Both the position numbers and the translations under genes were made by a program. Below, in pieces: positions 19,542-28,034 of a stretch of DNA of 64,000 nt (the first letter of the stretch is position 1; each line of letters starts with the position of its first letter). Source of the DNA: Desulfuromonadales bacterium (lineage in GTDB: Bacteria; Desulfobacterota; Desulfuromonadia; Desulfuromonadales; JAHYIW01); contig JARGFI010000001.1 of assembly GCA_029210745.1 (NCBI GenBank), positions 62,001 through 126,000 of the forward strand, written 5' to 3'. The notes under the pieces were generated by a model. That model was not told the DNA's origin, made no database searches, and was given only the letters and a program-made list of their open reading frames with translations.

Positions 19542-21233
19542 GTGCTTCAAGTTTTAATGAATCAAAAGCTTATTTTCGGTCTGATGGGTGGCTTGGGGCT
19601 TTTTCTTTTCGGCATGAAGATCATGTCGGAGGGGCTGCAGAAAATTGCTGGCGAACGGATGCGGAGAATTCTCGCCGCATTGACCAATAATCGCCTTGTC
19701 GGAGCACTGGTCGGCCTGTCTGTAACCGCCATCATCCAGTCGTCAAGCGCGACAACCGTAATGGTCGTCGGCTTTGTCAACGCCGGCCTGATGTCGTTGG
19801 TTCAAGCGATCGGCGTAGTCCTCGGTGCCAACGTTGGCACGACAGTCACTGCACAGTTGATTGCTTTCAATATCACCAAATATGCACTTCCCGCCATCGG
19901 CCTTGGTGCGGGGCTGAAACTTTTTTCTGGAAACCGCAAATGGGTTTACACTGGAGAAATTCTGCTCGGTTTCGGCATCCTCTTTTTTGGTCTGGCGACC
20001 ATGAAACAGGCCTTTGATCCGATCAAGGCCAGCGATGAGTTTCGACAGTTTTTTATTATGGTCGGCAATAATCATTTGCTCGGGGTTCTGATCGGGGCCA
20101 TTTTAACGATTCTCGTGCAGAGCAGCTCAGCAACGATCGGCATTACCCTGGCCCTGGCAACGAGCGGATTACTGACGTTTGAGGCCAGCGTTGCATTGAT
20201 TCTCGGAGAAAATATCGGCACCACAATTACCGCCAACCTGGCTGCCATCGGGACCAATGTCGCGGCGCGCCGAACTGCATTTGCCCACTTTTTATTCAAC
20301 GTCTTCGGCGTTGCTTATATGTTGCTGCTGTTCCCGTATTTTATGGCGTTTATCAAATCGATTACCCCCGGAGAGCCGGATTTGCAGATACTGTCTGCGC
20401 AGCAGGCAGAGAGCCTTGGCTTCGCGATCGGGGACAAACCGTATATTGCCCGGCACATTGCCAACGCTCATACATTGTTCAATATTATCAATGTGTTGAT
20501 TTTTCTCCCCCTGGTCGGAGTTCTGGCCAAAATCACCACGCTGACACTTCGCGGTAAAGATGAAGTGACCGAGTTTCACCTCAAATATATTGACAACCGG
20601 GTTCTCAATACGCCGCCGATCGCAATCGCTCAGGCACGCTCGGAAACGAAGCGCATGGCCAGAATTGCTCTGGAAATGTTCGACGAAACGATGGATGTCG
20701 TGCGGACTCAGAATTTAAAGGCGGTTGTCGCTCTCGAAAAACAGGAAGATGTTGTCGACCTGCTGCAACACGAGATTACCAATTTTCTTGTCGCCTTATC
20801 ACAGAAGTCAATCAGTCAGGAGATATCGACTTCCAGCGCCTCGTTAATGCATATGATTAACGATCTGGAACGTGTCGGAGACCACTGTGAAAATCTCTGG
20901 CGGCTCACCCAGCGTCTGGCTGAACAGAAAATTAAATTTTCCGCGGTTGCAATGGAAGAACTGGAGGAAATTGTCGAGGCCACTCGCGATTTCCTTGTCT
21001 TTGTCATTGAGGGGCTGGAGCAGGGTGACCGCACAATCCTGCCGCAGGCCCATTTACTTGAAGAACGCGTTGATCAATTAGAAGAAAGTTTGCGGAATAA
21101 TCACATCACCCGCCTGAACACCGGTGAATGCTCGGTCGTACCCGGATTAATCTTTATCGACATGCTCCATAATTTTGAAAAGATTGGCGACCACACCTTT
21201 AACGTTGCCGAGGCCGTGGTCGGGAAAAAATAA
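19542..21233 (+). CDS. Na/Pi cotransporter family protein with PhoU-like domain
   Basis: 563 residues from GTG 19542, which sits 5 bp after a GGGGGG ribosome site; ATG 19557 is an alternative. Two inverted Na/Pi-cotransporter repeats carry the hallmark QSSSATTVMVVGFVNAG and QSSSATIGITLALATSG. The C-terminal 200 residues are a PhoU-like helical bundle (MINDLERVGDHCENL, EKIGDHTFNVAE). It should take up phosphate with sodium, with the PhoU part adjusting activity. The next gene, a Ppx/GppA phosphatase, starts 2 bp later and is also linked to phosphate. Confidence 0.93.
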   Translation: MLQVLMNQKLIFGLMGGLGLFLFGMKIMSEGLQKIAGERMRRILAALTNNRLVGALVGLSVTAIIQSSSATTVMVVGFVNAGLMSLVQAIGVVLGANVGTTVTAQLIAFNITKYALPAIGLGAGLKLFSGNRKWVYTGEILLGFGILFFGLATMKQAFDPIKASDEFRQFFIMVGNNHLLGVLIGAILTILVQSSSATIGITLALATSGLLTFEASVALILGENIGTTITANLAAIGTNVAARRTAFAHFLFNVFGVAYMLLLFPYFMAFIKSITPGEPDLQILSAQQAESLGFAIGDKPYIARHIANAHTLFNIINVLIFLPLVGVLAKITTLTLRGKDEVTEFHLKYIDNRVLNTPPIAIAQARSETKRMARIALEMFDETMDVVRTQNLKAVVALEKQEDVVDLLQHEITNFLVALSQKSISQEISTSSASLMHMINDLERVGDHCENLWRLTQRLAEQKIKFSAVAMEELEEIVEATRDFLVFVIEGLEQGDRTILPQAHLLEERVDQLEESLRNNHITRLNTGECSVVPGLIFIDMLHNFEKIGDHTFNVAEAVVGKK

Positions 21234-21235
21234 TC

Positions 21236-22153
21236 GTGTATGCAGCGATTGATATCGGCACCAACACGGTCCGTCTGCTGATTGGCAAGATCGAGGACGG
21301 GCACGTTATTCCCTTGCGCTATGAGCGTGCCATAACCCGACTGGGTGGTTGTCGCACCCCCCACCAGGGGCTTGACCGGGCATCGATGGAACGAACCCTT
21401 GCCGTTTTGATGACCTTTGCTCAAGCAGTGGAAATGTCTGGTTGCACGACGCTGCGTGCGGTTGCAACAGAAGCCGTCCGGAGCGCAGTCAACGGGGCGC
21501 AGTTTGTTTCTTCCGTCTCTCGGCGTTGCGGACTGGATATTGACATTGTTTCCGGAATTAATGAGGCACAACTCAGCGCATCCGGCGCACTCTCGGTTAT
21601 TCAGCCCACGCCAAAACACAGTCTGATCATCGATATCGGCGGCGGCAGTACGGAACTTATCTATTGTCACGCAAAGACGGTTATGCTGGCAAAAAGTTAT
21701 CCGATCGGCGCGGTCGGTCTGTACGAAATTATTGACGATGCCGAGCGACGTCATCGTCAAGCACTCTTTGCTGAAGAGCTTGCCACTGACTTTGCCGATC
21801 TAAAGGGGGGCGACGACGTCACCTTGATCGGCACCGCCGGGACGATCACCACAGTCGCGGCGGCACTGATGAAGATGACTGAATACGACTGGAAACGTGT
21901 CAATAATTTCCGTTTCAGCATTAATCAACTCAACGACTTTTACGAACAATTATCTTTACTGTCTGTAGTCGAGCGCGAAAATCTTCCCGGTGTAGAGACG
22001 GGCAGGGGGGACATCCTGCCTGTTGGCATCGAGATTTTACAGGCAGTTTTTCATGCCTTTGCCAAAACAGAGATGACCGTCGCCGATTTTGGCCTGCTCG
22101 AAGGATTATTGCTCAGCATGGCCGATCGATCACCGGCTCGCTCCGAAGATTGA
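21236..22153 (+). CDS. Ppx/GppA family phosphatase
   Basis: 305 residues from GTG 21236. The ASKHA-fold motifs are clear: AAIDIGTNTVRLLIG at the N-terminus, DIGGGSTELIY near residue 130 and GTAGTITTVAAAL near 200. The family removes phosphate from polyphosphate or pppGpp. The protein has only the catalytic domain and lacks the C-terminal HD part of long exopolyphosphatases, so its substrate is not fixed by sequence. Coupling to the Na/Pi transporter suggests a role in phosphate balance. Confidence 0.9.
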   Translation: MYAAIDIGTNTVRLLIGKIEDGHVIPLRYERAITRLGGCRTPHQGLDRASMERTLAVLMTFAQAVEMSGCTTLRAVATEAVRSAVNGAQFVSSVSRRCGLDIDIVSGINEAQLSASGALSVIQPTPKHSLIIDIGGGSTELIYCHAKTVMLAKSYPIGAVGLYEIIDDAERRHRQALFAEELATDFADLKGGDDVTLIGTAGTITTVAAALMKMTEYDWKRVNNFRFSINQLNDFYEQLSLLSVVERENLPGVETGRGDILPVGIEILQAVFHAFAKTEMTVADFGLLEGLLLSMADRSPARSED

Positions 22154-22178
22154 CAAGGGTCTACTGTTTGACTATATT
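22150..22178 (+). promoter_or_regulatory. sigma-70 promoter of the iorAB cluster
   Basis: TTGACA (22150-22155) and TATATT (22173-22178) are 17 bp apart and begin at the stop of the upstream gene. A second pair, TTGACT (22168) and TATAAC (22193), has an unfavourable 19-bp spacer. The iorA start lies 51 bp downstream. Confidence 0.7.
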
Positions 22179-22229
22179 CAGCAATCCCCGGCTATAACTG
22201 CCCGTCATATCTTTTGATTAAAGGACCCC

Positions 22230-23996
22230 ATGAAAAAGACCGTCTTATCTGGAAATGAAGCGATAGCCCGCGGCGCGTTTGAGGCTGGTGTCAAGGTTGC
22301 GGCGGCTTATCCTGGTACTCCCAGTACCGAAATCCTGGAAAACCTTGTTTCTTATCAGGGCATTGATGCCTCATGGTCACCCAACGAAAAGGTTGCCCTT
22401 GAGGTCGGGATTGGTGCCTCGTTTGGTGGCGTGCGCACCTTGGTGACAATGAAACATGTCGGGGTCAACGTTGCTGCGGACCCGCTTTTTACCTTGTCCT
22501 ATACCGGGGTGCGTGGCGGACTGGTACTGGTCACGGCAGATGACCCTGAGTTGCACTCATCGCAAAATGAGCAGGACAATCGTAATTATGCCAAATTTGC
22601 CAAGGTTCCGATGTTTGAACCGGCGGACAGCCAGGAAGCCCTGGAATTTACGCGTTTGGCTTTTGCGGTCAGTGAACAGTTCGACACGCCCGTGATGTTG
22701 CGTACCACCACCCGGATTTCACACTCCAAGTCTGTGGTTACGCTCGGCGAACCGCTAACGGGGCTGCCAGAACCAAGTCTGAGTCGAAATCCCGCAAAAC
22801 TGGTGATGCTCCCCGGTAATGCCCGTCCACTCCATCACACCGTTGAAAAACGCATCACAGATCTTGAAGAGTGGTCATCCCGGCAGCCGTGGACACGGGT
22901 GGAGGAATACGGCGGAAAAATCGGCGTAATCACTGCGGGGATTTCCTATCAATACGCTCGCGAAGTGATGCCGGACGCCGATATTCTCAAACTCGGCATG
23001 GTTTATCCGCTCCCCAAAGCGGCGATTCGCGCGTTTGCCGCCAACTATGAGACGCTTTATGTTCTGGAGGAACTTGATCCATTTATTGAGGAACAGGTGC
23101 GTGCCATGGGGATCAACGTGCAGGGCAAAGACATCTTTCCGCTGTGTGGTGAATTGACCCCCGGTCGCGTGCATGACGCCCTGACCGGTGAGCATGCGCC
23201 GTTGGCGCACAGCGTTGACGAGCCGTTACCGAATCGTCCCCCGAATATGTGTCCCGGCTGCCCTCACCGTGGTGTTTTCTACGCACTCAACCGCCTCAAG
23301 GCGTATGTGACAGGCGATATCGGTTGTTATACCCTCGGGTTCATGCCACCTCTTTCGGCGATGGATACCTGTGTCTGCATGGGTGCCAGTATCGGCATGG
23401 CGACCGGGATCAGCAAGGTTCTCACTGAAGAGGATCGCGCCAAAGTTGTGGCCGTGATCGGTGATTCAACTTTTCTGCACACCGGTATCAACGGATTGAT
23501 GGACATGGTTTATAATCGTTCAACCGCGACGGTCATTATCCTTGACAACAGTATCACCGCCATGACCGGACGTCAGGACAACCCGGGGTCCGGATTTAAT
23601 CTGGCGGGGGACGGAACCTATCAGGTAAATATTGAGGCACTTTGCGCGGCAGTCGGGGTCAAGCACATTCAGGTCATCGATCCTTATCATCTGGAACAGA
23701 CCAAAGATGTGATTCAGGCTGAAATGCACCGTCCGGAGGTTTCAGTCATCATTACGCGCCGCCCCTGCATGCTGGTTAAACGCGATAATCTGGAATCAAA
23801 ACCGCCCCTTTTTGTCGACAGCGACAAATGTACCGCCTGCCGGGCGTGCTTGAAAATCGGCTGTCCAGCTATTGAGTGGAACCCGGAGGCCGGCACGAAA
23901 GGGCAGGCGCAGGTCAATGAACTGCTTTGCGTCGGGTGCAAAGTCTGTATGGAACTCTGTAAATTTGATGCATTTGGAGTTGTTGACGATGAATGA
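22230..23996 (+). CDS. iorA: indolepyruvate:ferredoxin oxidoreductase alpha subunit
   Basis: 588 residues. With IorB it oxidatively decarboxylates aryl pyruvates to aryl-acetyl-CoA, reducing ferredoxin. The N-terminal pyrimidine domain begins LSGNEAIARGAFEAG with AAYPGTPSTEI. The TPP domain carries CPGCPHRGVFYAL, GDIGCYTLG and IGDSTFLHTGINGL. At the C-terminus are two 4Fe-4S clusters: CTACRACLKIGCP and CVGCKVCMELCK. The ATG is preceded by AAAGGA. It overlaps iorB by 8 bp. Confidence 0.96.
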   Translation: MKKTVLSGNEAIARGAFEAGVKVAAAYPGTPSTEILENLVSYQGIDASWSPNEKVALEVGIGASFGGVRTLVTMKHVGVNVAADPLFTLSYTGVRGGLVLVTADDPELHSSQNEQDNRNYAKFAKVPMFEPADSQEALEFTRLAFAVSEQFDTPVMLRTTTRISHSKSVVTLGEPLTGLPEPSLSRNPAKLVMLPGNARPLHHTVEKRITDLEEWSSRQPWTRVEEYGGKIGVITAGISYQYAREVMPDADILKLGMVYPLPKAAIRAFAANYETLYVLEELDPFIEEQVRAMGINVQGKDIFPLCGELTPGRVHDALTGEHAPLAHSVDEPLPNRPPNMCPGCPHRGVFYALNRLKAYVTGDIGCYTLGFMPPLSAMDTCVCMGASIGMATGISKVLTEEDRAKVVAVIGDSTFLHTGINGLMDMVYNRSTATVIILDNSITAMTGRQDNPGSGFNLAGDGTYQVNIEALCAAVGVKHIQVIDPYHLEQTKDVIQAEMHRPEVSVIITRRPCMLVKRDNLESKPPLFVDSDKCTACRACLKIGCPAIEWNPEAGTKGQAQVNELLCVGCKVCMELCKFDAFGVVDDE

Positions 23997-24573
23997 TAAG
24001 GTGACCAATATTCTACTTGTCGGAGTCGGCGGGCAGGGGACTTTGCTGGCCAGTGAAATTCTTACCGAGGTCCTGATGCTCGCCGGTTATGATGTTAAAA
24101 AGGCCGAAGTGCACGGGATGGCGCAGCGTGGCGGGAGCGTGGTTTCGCATGTCCGTTTCGGGCGCAAAGTTCATTCGGCGATCATTCCGGAAGGGGAGGC
24201 CGATATTCTCTTCGGTTTCGAGCTGCTTGAAACATACCGTTATCTCCCTTTGCTCGGGGCAAACGGGAAGGTGCTGGCCAACGATCTGAAAATCATGCCG
24301 CTGCCGGTGGCGACCGGTAAAGAGCGTTATCCGGCCGGACTGGCTGAAAAAATTAGTGCACAGGTACCGCAGAGCCGGATAGTCAACGGTTTGCAACTGG
24401 CGATTCAGGCTGGTAATGACCGTACGGTTAATACCGTCTTGCTCGGTACGCTGGCCACGCTTCTCGATATCGATTTGGATCTGTGGCGGCAGGCCATCAA
24501 GAAACTGGTGCCGGAGAAGTTTTGCGTAGTTAATCTTAAAGCCTTTGAAACAGGCTTAACTGTTGGATTTTAA
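23989..24573 (+). CDS. iorB: indolepyruvate:ferredoxin oxidoreductase beta subunit
   Basis: 194 residues from ATG 23989, inside the end of iorA. It is the gamma-type domain of 2-oxoacid oxidoreductases: NILLVGVGGQGTLLASEIL, then EVHGMAQRGGSVVSHVRFG, both diagnostic. It completes the IorAB enzyme. The product, phenylacetyl-CoA or indoleacetyl-CoA, can be handled by the CoA ligases encoded next. Confidence 0.95.
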   Translation: MNDKVTNILLVGVGGQGTLLASEILTEVLMLAGYDVKKAEVHGMAQRGGSVVSHVRFGRKVHSAIIPEGEADILFGFELLETYRYLPLLGANGKVLANDLKIMPLPVATGKERYPAGLAEKISAQVPQSRIVNGLQLAIQAGNDRTVNTVLLGTLATLLDIDLDLWRQAIKKLVPEKFCVVNLKAFETGLTVGF

Positions 24574-24612
24574 CTACTTGATTTTTAACATTTATCTCCA
24601 GGGGAATGGATC

Positions 24613-25917
24613 ATGATCTGGAATGACGATTTTGAAACTTTACCACGGGAAGCCATTGCCTCACTGCAACTGAAACGGTTAAAACAGACCCTCGACCGGG
24701 TCAGTGTCGCCGTCCCGCTTTATCGGGAGAAATTCAGCGCGGCCAAGGTTGAAACGGCGCAGATCAAGTCCCTCGACGATTTGCGGCGTTTGCCGTTCAC
24801 ACTCAAGCAGGATTTGCGTGACAACTATCCCTACGGGATGTTTGCCGTTCCGCTTGATGAAATCGTTCGCATCCATGCTTCTTCCGGGACGACCGGCAAG
24901 CCGACCGTTGTCGGTTACACCAGACGTGATATCGATATCTGGGCAGAGCTGATGGCCCGAGCCTTTGCCGCCGCCGGTTCCCATCGTGGCGATGTGATCC
25001 ATAATGCTTACGGCTACGGTCTTTTTACCGGTGGGCTAGGTGCCCATTACGGTGCAGAACGGCTCGGCGCTTCAGTCATTCCGATGTCGGGAGGCAATAC
25101 CAAAAAGCAGATCATGATCATGAAAGACTTCGGTTCAACCGTATTGACCTGTACACCGTCTTACGCGCTCTATCTAGCCGAGGCGGCGCTGGAAGAGGGG
25201 ATTGATATTCGCAAGCTTCCGCTGCGTATTGGCATCCATGGTGCTGAACCATGGAGTGAGCAGATGCGTAGCGAGATTGAAGAAAAGCTCGGGATTAAAG
25301 CGATCGATATCTACGGTCTGTCCGAAATTCTTGGACCAGGCGTCGCCATTGAGTGCGTTGAGGAACAGCACGGTCTGCATATCTGGGAAGACCATTTCAT
25401 CCCCGAAATCATCAATCCGGAAACAGGTGAACGCGTTCCGGCCGGGGAAAAGGGGGAATTGGTCATTACTACCATCACCAAAGAGGGGATCCCGCTGATC
25501 CGCTACCGCACCCGGGATATTACGCGCTTGATCGTCGAGCCCTGCACCTGTGGTCGCACTCATGTGCGCCTCGAACGCATGAGTGGTCGAAGTGATGACA
25601 TGCTGATTATCCGCGGGGTCAATGTCTTTCCATCACAAATTGAAAGTGTTCTTTTTTCGATCGAAGGGATTGAACCACACTACCAGCTGATCGTTGATCG
25701 GGCGGATAACCTGGATACTCTTGAAGTGCAGGTTGAGGTCAATGAACAAACATTTTCCGACGAAATCAAGGTTTTGCAAAATCTCAGTCATCACATTACC
25801 AAGGATATCAAAGATTTACTCGGAGTGACCTGCAAGGTCCGCCTGGTGGAGCCGAAGTCGATTGCCCGCAGTGAAGGAAAAGCGCAGCGCGTCATCGATA
25901 AGCGACTCGATAAATAA
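24613..25917 (+). CDS. phenylacetate-CoA ligase (PaaK family), copy 1
   Basis: 434 residues from ATG 24613, with AGGGGAA upstream. It is an AMP-forming acyl-CoA ligase: the P-loop [26 protein letters not shown] and the C-terminal hinge [16 protein letters not shown] followed by the lysine near the end ([10 protein letters not shown]). The enzyme joins arylacetates to CoA; next to iorAB it may instead harvest ATP from aryl-acetyl-CoA in the reverse direction (inference). A second, similar ligase lies two genes on. Confidence 0.93.
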   Translation: MIWNDDFETLPREAIASLQLKRLKQTLDRVSVAVPLYREKFSAAKVETAQIKSLDDLRRLPFTLKQDLRDNYPYGMFAVPLDEIVRIHASSGTTGKPTVVGYTRRDIDIWAELMARAFAAAGSHRGDVIHNAYGYGLFTGGLGAHYGAERLGASVIPMSGGNTKKQIMIMKDFGSTVLTCTPSYALYLAEAALEEGIDIRKLPLRIGIHGAEPWSEQMRSEIEEKLGIKAIDIYGLSEILGPGVAIECVEEQHGLHIWEDHFIPEIINPETGERVPAGEKGELVITTITKEGIPLIRYRTRDITRLIVEPCTCGRTHVRLERMSGRSDDMLIIRGVNVFPSQIESVLFSIEGIEPHYQLIVDRADNLDTLEVQVEVNEQTFSDEIKVLQNLSHHITKDIKDLLGVTCKVRLVEPKSIARSEGKAQRVIDKRLDK

Positions 25918-25936
25918 TATGGATAAGGAGCAGCTG

Positions 25937-26368
25937 ATGAAAGTTGAACAGATTTCTATCTTTATCGAGAACAAATCGGGACGCCTCGCCGAAGTGTCCC
26001 GGGTGCTGGGCGACTCTGGCATTAATATCCGCGCACTGTCCCTCGCTGACACCTCCGATTTCGGCATTCTGCGCCTGATCGTCGATCAGACCGACAAAGC
26101 CAAGATGGTCCTCAAAGAGCACGGTTTCACCGTCAACAAGACAGAGGTCGTTGCCGTCGAAGTTCCCGACCGTCCCAAGGGACTCTGCGGGATTCTTGAA
26201 ATTCTCGATGCCAATAAAATCAATGTCGAATATATGTACGCCTATGTTGAGCGCAGCAACAGCAATGCGATCATTATCTTCCGTTTTGATCAGGTTGAAG
26301 CCGCGATCAAGGTTCTGACCGAACATGATGTCGTCGTCCTCAAGGGCGAGCGCATCTATACGCTGTAA
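25937..26368 (+). CDS. tandem ACT-domain protein
   Basis: 143 residues from ATG 25937, 6 bp after AAGGAG (an earlier in-frame ATG at 25919 is less likely). Two ACT domains make up the whole protein: the first from [20 protein letters not shown] to the [11 protein letters not shown] strand, the second with the [20 protein letters not shown] helix. ACT domains bind amino acids. Proteins of this sort often sit beside phenylacetate-CoA ligases; the ligand here may be an aromatic amino acid, which would feed back on the ligase or the oxidoreductase (inference). Confidence 0.9.
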   Translation: MKVEQISIFIENKSGRLAEVSRVLGDSGINIRALSLADTSDFGILRLIVDQTDKAKMVLKEHGFTVNKTEVVAVEVPDRPKGLCGILEILDANKINVEYMYAYVERSNSNAIIIFRFDQVEAAIKVLTEHDVVVLKGERIYTL

Positions 26369-26380
26369 GGCGTGATCGAT

Positions 26381-27718
26381 ATGCCATTGACCAAAGCACA
26401 TACCTACGGGCTCGATAACCGGATATGGGATCCCGTGCATGAGTGCATGGAGCGCGAGGGACTGCGCAAGTTGCAGTTTGAGCGACTGCAAACGACGCTG
26501 CACCGCGCTTATCACAAGGTGCCGTGCTATCAGAAGAAATTCCAGGAAGCGAAGATCACTCCGGAAGATGTGCGGACATTGGATGACTTGTCAATCCTGC
26601 CATTTACCACCAAAGAAGATTTGCGTGTGAACTATCCCTACGGCATGTTCGCGGTACCAATGCGCGATGTCGTCCGGATTCATTCTTCCTCGGGCACCAC
26701 CGGCAAACCGACCGTGGTTGGCTATTCGCGCAATGACCTGAATACCTGGACGGAGCTGGTAGCGCGTTTTATGACCGCCGCCGGGGTGGTTGAAGATGAT
26801 ATCGTGCACATTGCCTTCGGCTACGGACTTTTCACCGGTGCTTTTGGGCTGCACTATGGTGCTGAACGGATTGGTGCCTCGGTCATTCCGATGTCGAGTG
26901 GCAATACCGACAAACAGCTGATGATCATGCAGGACTATAAATCGTCGGCGCTGGTATGTACGCCTTCCTATGCGCTGACCATGGTTGACCGGATGGAAAC
27001 TCTGGGGATCGACCCCAAAGAGCTCGACCTGCGTGTCGGCCTGTTTGGGGCAGAACCGTGGAGTGAAGAGATGCGCCGGGAGCTGGAAACCCGGCTCGAC
27101 ATTATCGCGACCGATAATTACGGCATGTCGGAGATCATGGGGCCAGGAATCTCGGGAGATTGCCTTTACCGCAACGGCATGCATATTTCAGAAGATCATT
27201 TTATTGCCGAAATCATCGATCCTGAAACCGGAGTGGTATTGCCTGCGGGGGAAACCGGAGAACTGGTGTTGACCAACATCACTAAAGAAGCCCTGCCAAT
27301 CATCCGTTATCGCACCCGTGATATTACCCGTCTCGATTATTCTCCATGTCCTTGTGGACGGACGACAGCGAGAATGACGAAGACCATGGGGCGTTCCGAC
27401 GACATGCTGATCATCAAAGGCGTCAACGTTTTTCCGACCCAGATTGAGGAAGTGCTTTTTCAGGCAGAAGGGATCGAACCACATTATCAGCTGATCGTTG
27501 AGCGGATCAACAATATGGATACGCTTGAAGTTCAGGTCGAGGTCAACGAGAAAATCTTCTTCGATGAAATGAAAAGGCAGCGCGCGTTTGTGACCCAGGT
27601 GGAAAAACAGCTCGCCTCGGCACTCGGCTTAAGCGCCAAGGTCAAGCTGGTAGAACCGTCGTCCATGCCACGCCATGAGGGGAAGGCACAGCGCGTCATC
27701 GACCGCCGCAAGATATAG
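26381..27718 (+). CDS. phenylacetate-CoA ligase (PaaK family), copy 2
   Basis: 445 residues from ATG 26381, 12 bp after the ACT gene; GTG 26372 is in frame but has no spacing for a ribosome site. It is close to copy 1 along its whole length, with [26 protein letters not shown] and [16 protein letters not shown]. The N-terminus carries about ten extra residues. Two copies in one operon suggest different arylacetate specificities. Confidence 0.93.
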   Translation: MPLTKAHTYGLDNRIWDPVHECMEREGLRKLQFERLQTTLHRAYHKVPCYQKKFQEAKITPEDVRTLDDLSILPFTTKEDLRVNYPYGMFAVPMRDVVRIHSSSGTTGKPTVVGYSRNDLNTWTELVARFMTAAGVVEDDIVHIAFGYGLFTGAFGLHYGAERIGASVIPMSSGNTDKQLMIMQDYKSSALVCTPSYALTMVDRMETLGIDPKELDLRVGLFGAEPWSEEMRRELETRLDIIATDNYGMSEIMGPGISGDCLYRNGMHISEDHFIAEIIDPETGVVLPAGETGELVLTNITKEALPIIRYRTRDITRLDYSPCPCGRTTARMTKTMGRSDDMLIIKGVNVFPTQIEEVLFQAEGIEPHYQLIVERINNMDTLEVQVEVNEKIFFDEMKRQRAFVTQVEKQLASALGLSAKVKLVEPSSMPRHEGKAQRVIDRRKI

Positions 27719-27736
27719 ATAAGCACCTGTTTCTTC

Positions 27737-27765
27737 TTGACTTAAACGACATGTTACAGCATAAT
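27737..27765 (+). promoter_or_regulatory. promoter of tRNA-Pro
   Basis: TTGACT (27737-27742) and CATAAT (27760-27765), spaced 17 bp, lie 17 bp before the tRNA. Confidence 0.7.
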
Positions 27766-27782
27766 CCCGAACGTTGAATTAA

Positions 27783-27859
<77 letters not shown>

Positions 27860-27868
27860 TAGCAAATA

Positions 27869-27903
27869 AAAACGGTCTTGACTTTGGTTGAGGCCGTTTT
27901 TTT
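27869..27903 (+). terminator. intrinsic terminator after tRNA-Pro
   Basis: AAAACGGTCT (27869-27878) pairs with AGGCCGTTTT (27891-27900) with one G-T pair, followed by a run of T. It ends the tRNA transcript 10 bp downstream of the gene. Confidence 0.85.
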
Positions 27904-28034
27904 GAGCAGGGCACAGACAAGACGCGATCAGCCGGATAAAATAGCAGCACCCGCCGGGTTGCAGGATTTAACGTTACGTCGCATAAGATGTATTATGTAA
28001 ACTTTGAAAATTATAAAAAACCATCAACAGAGGA

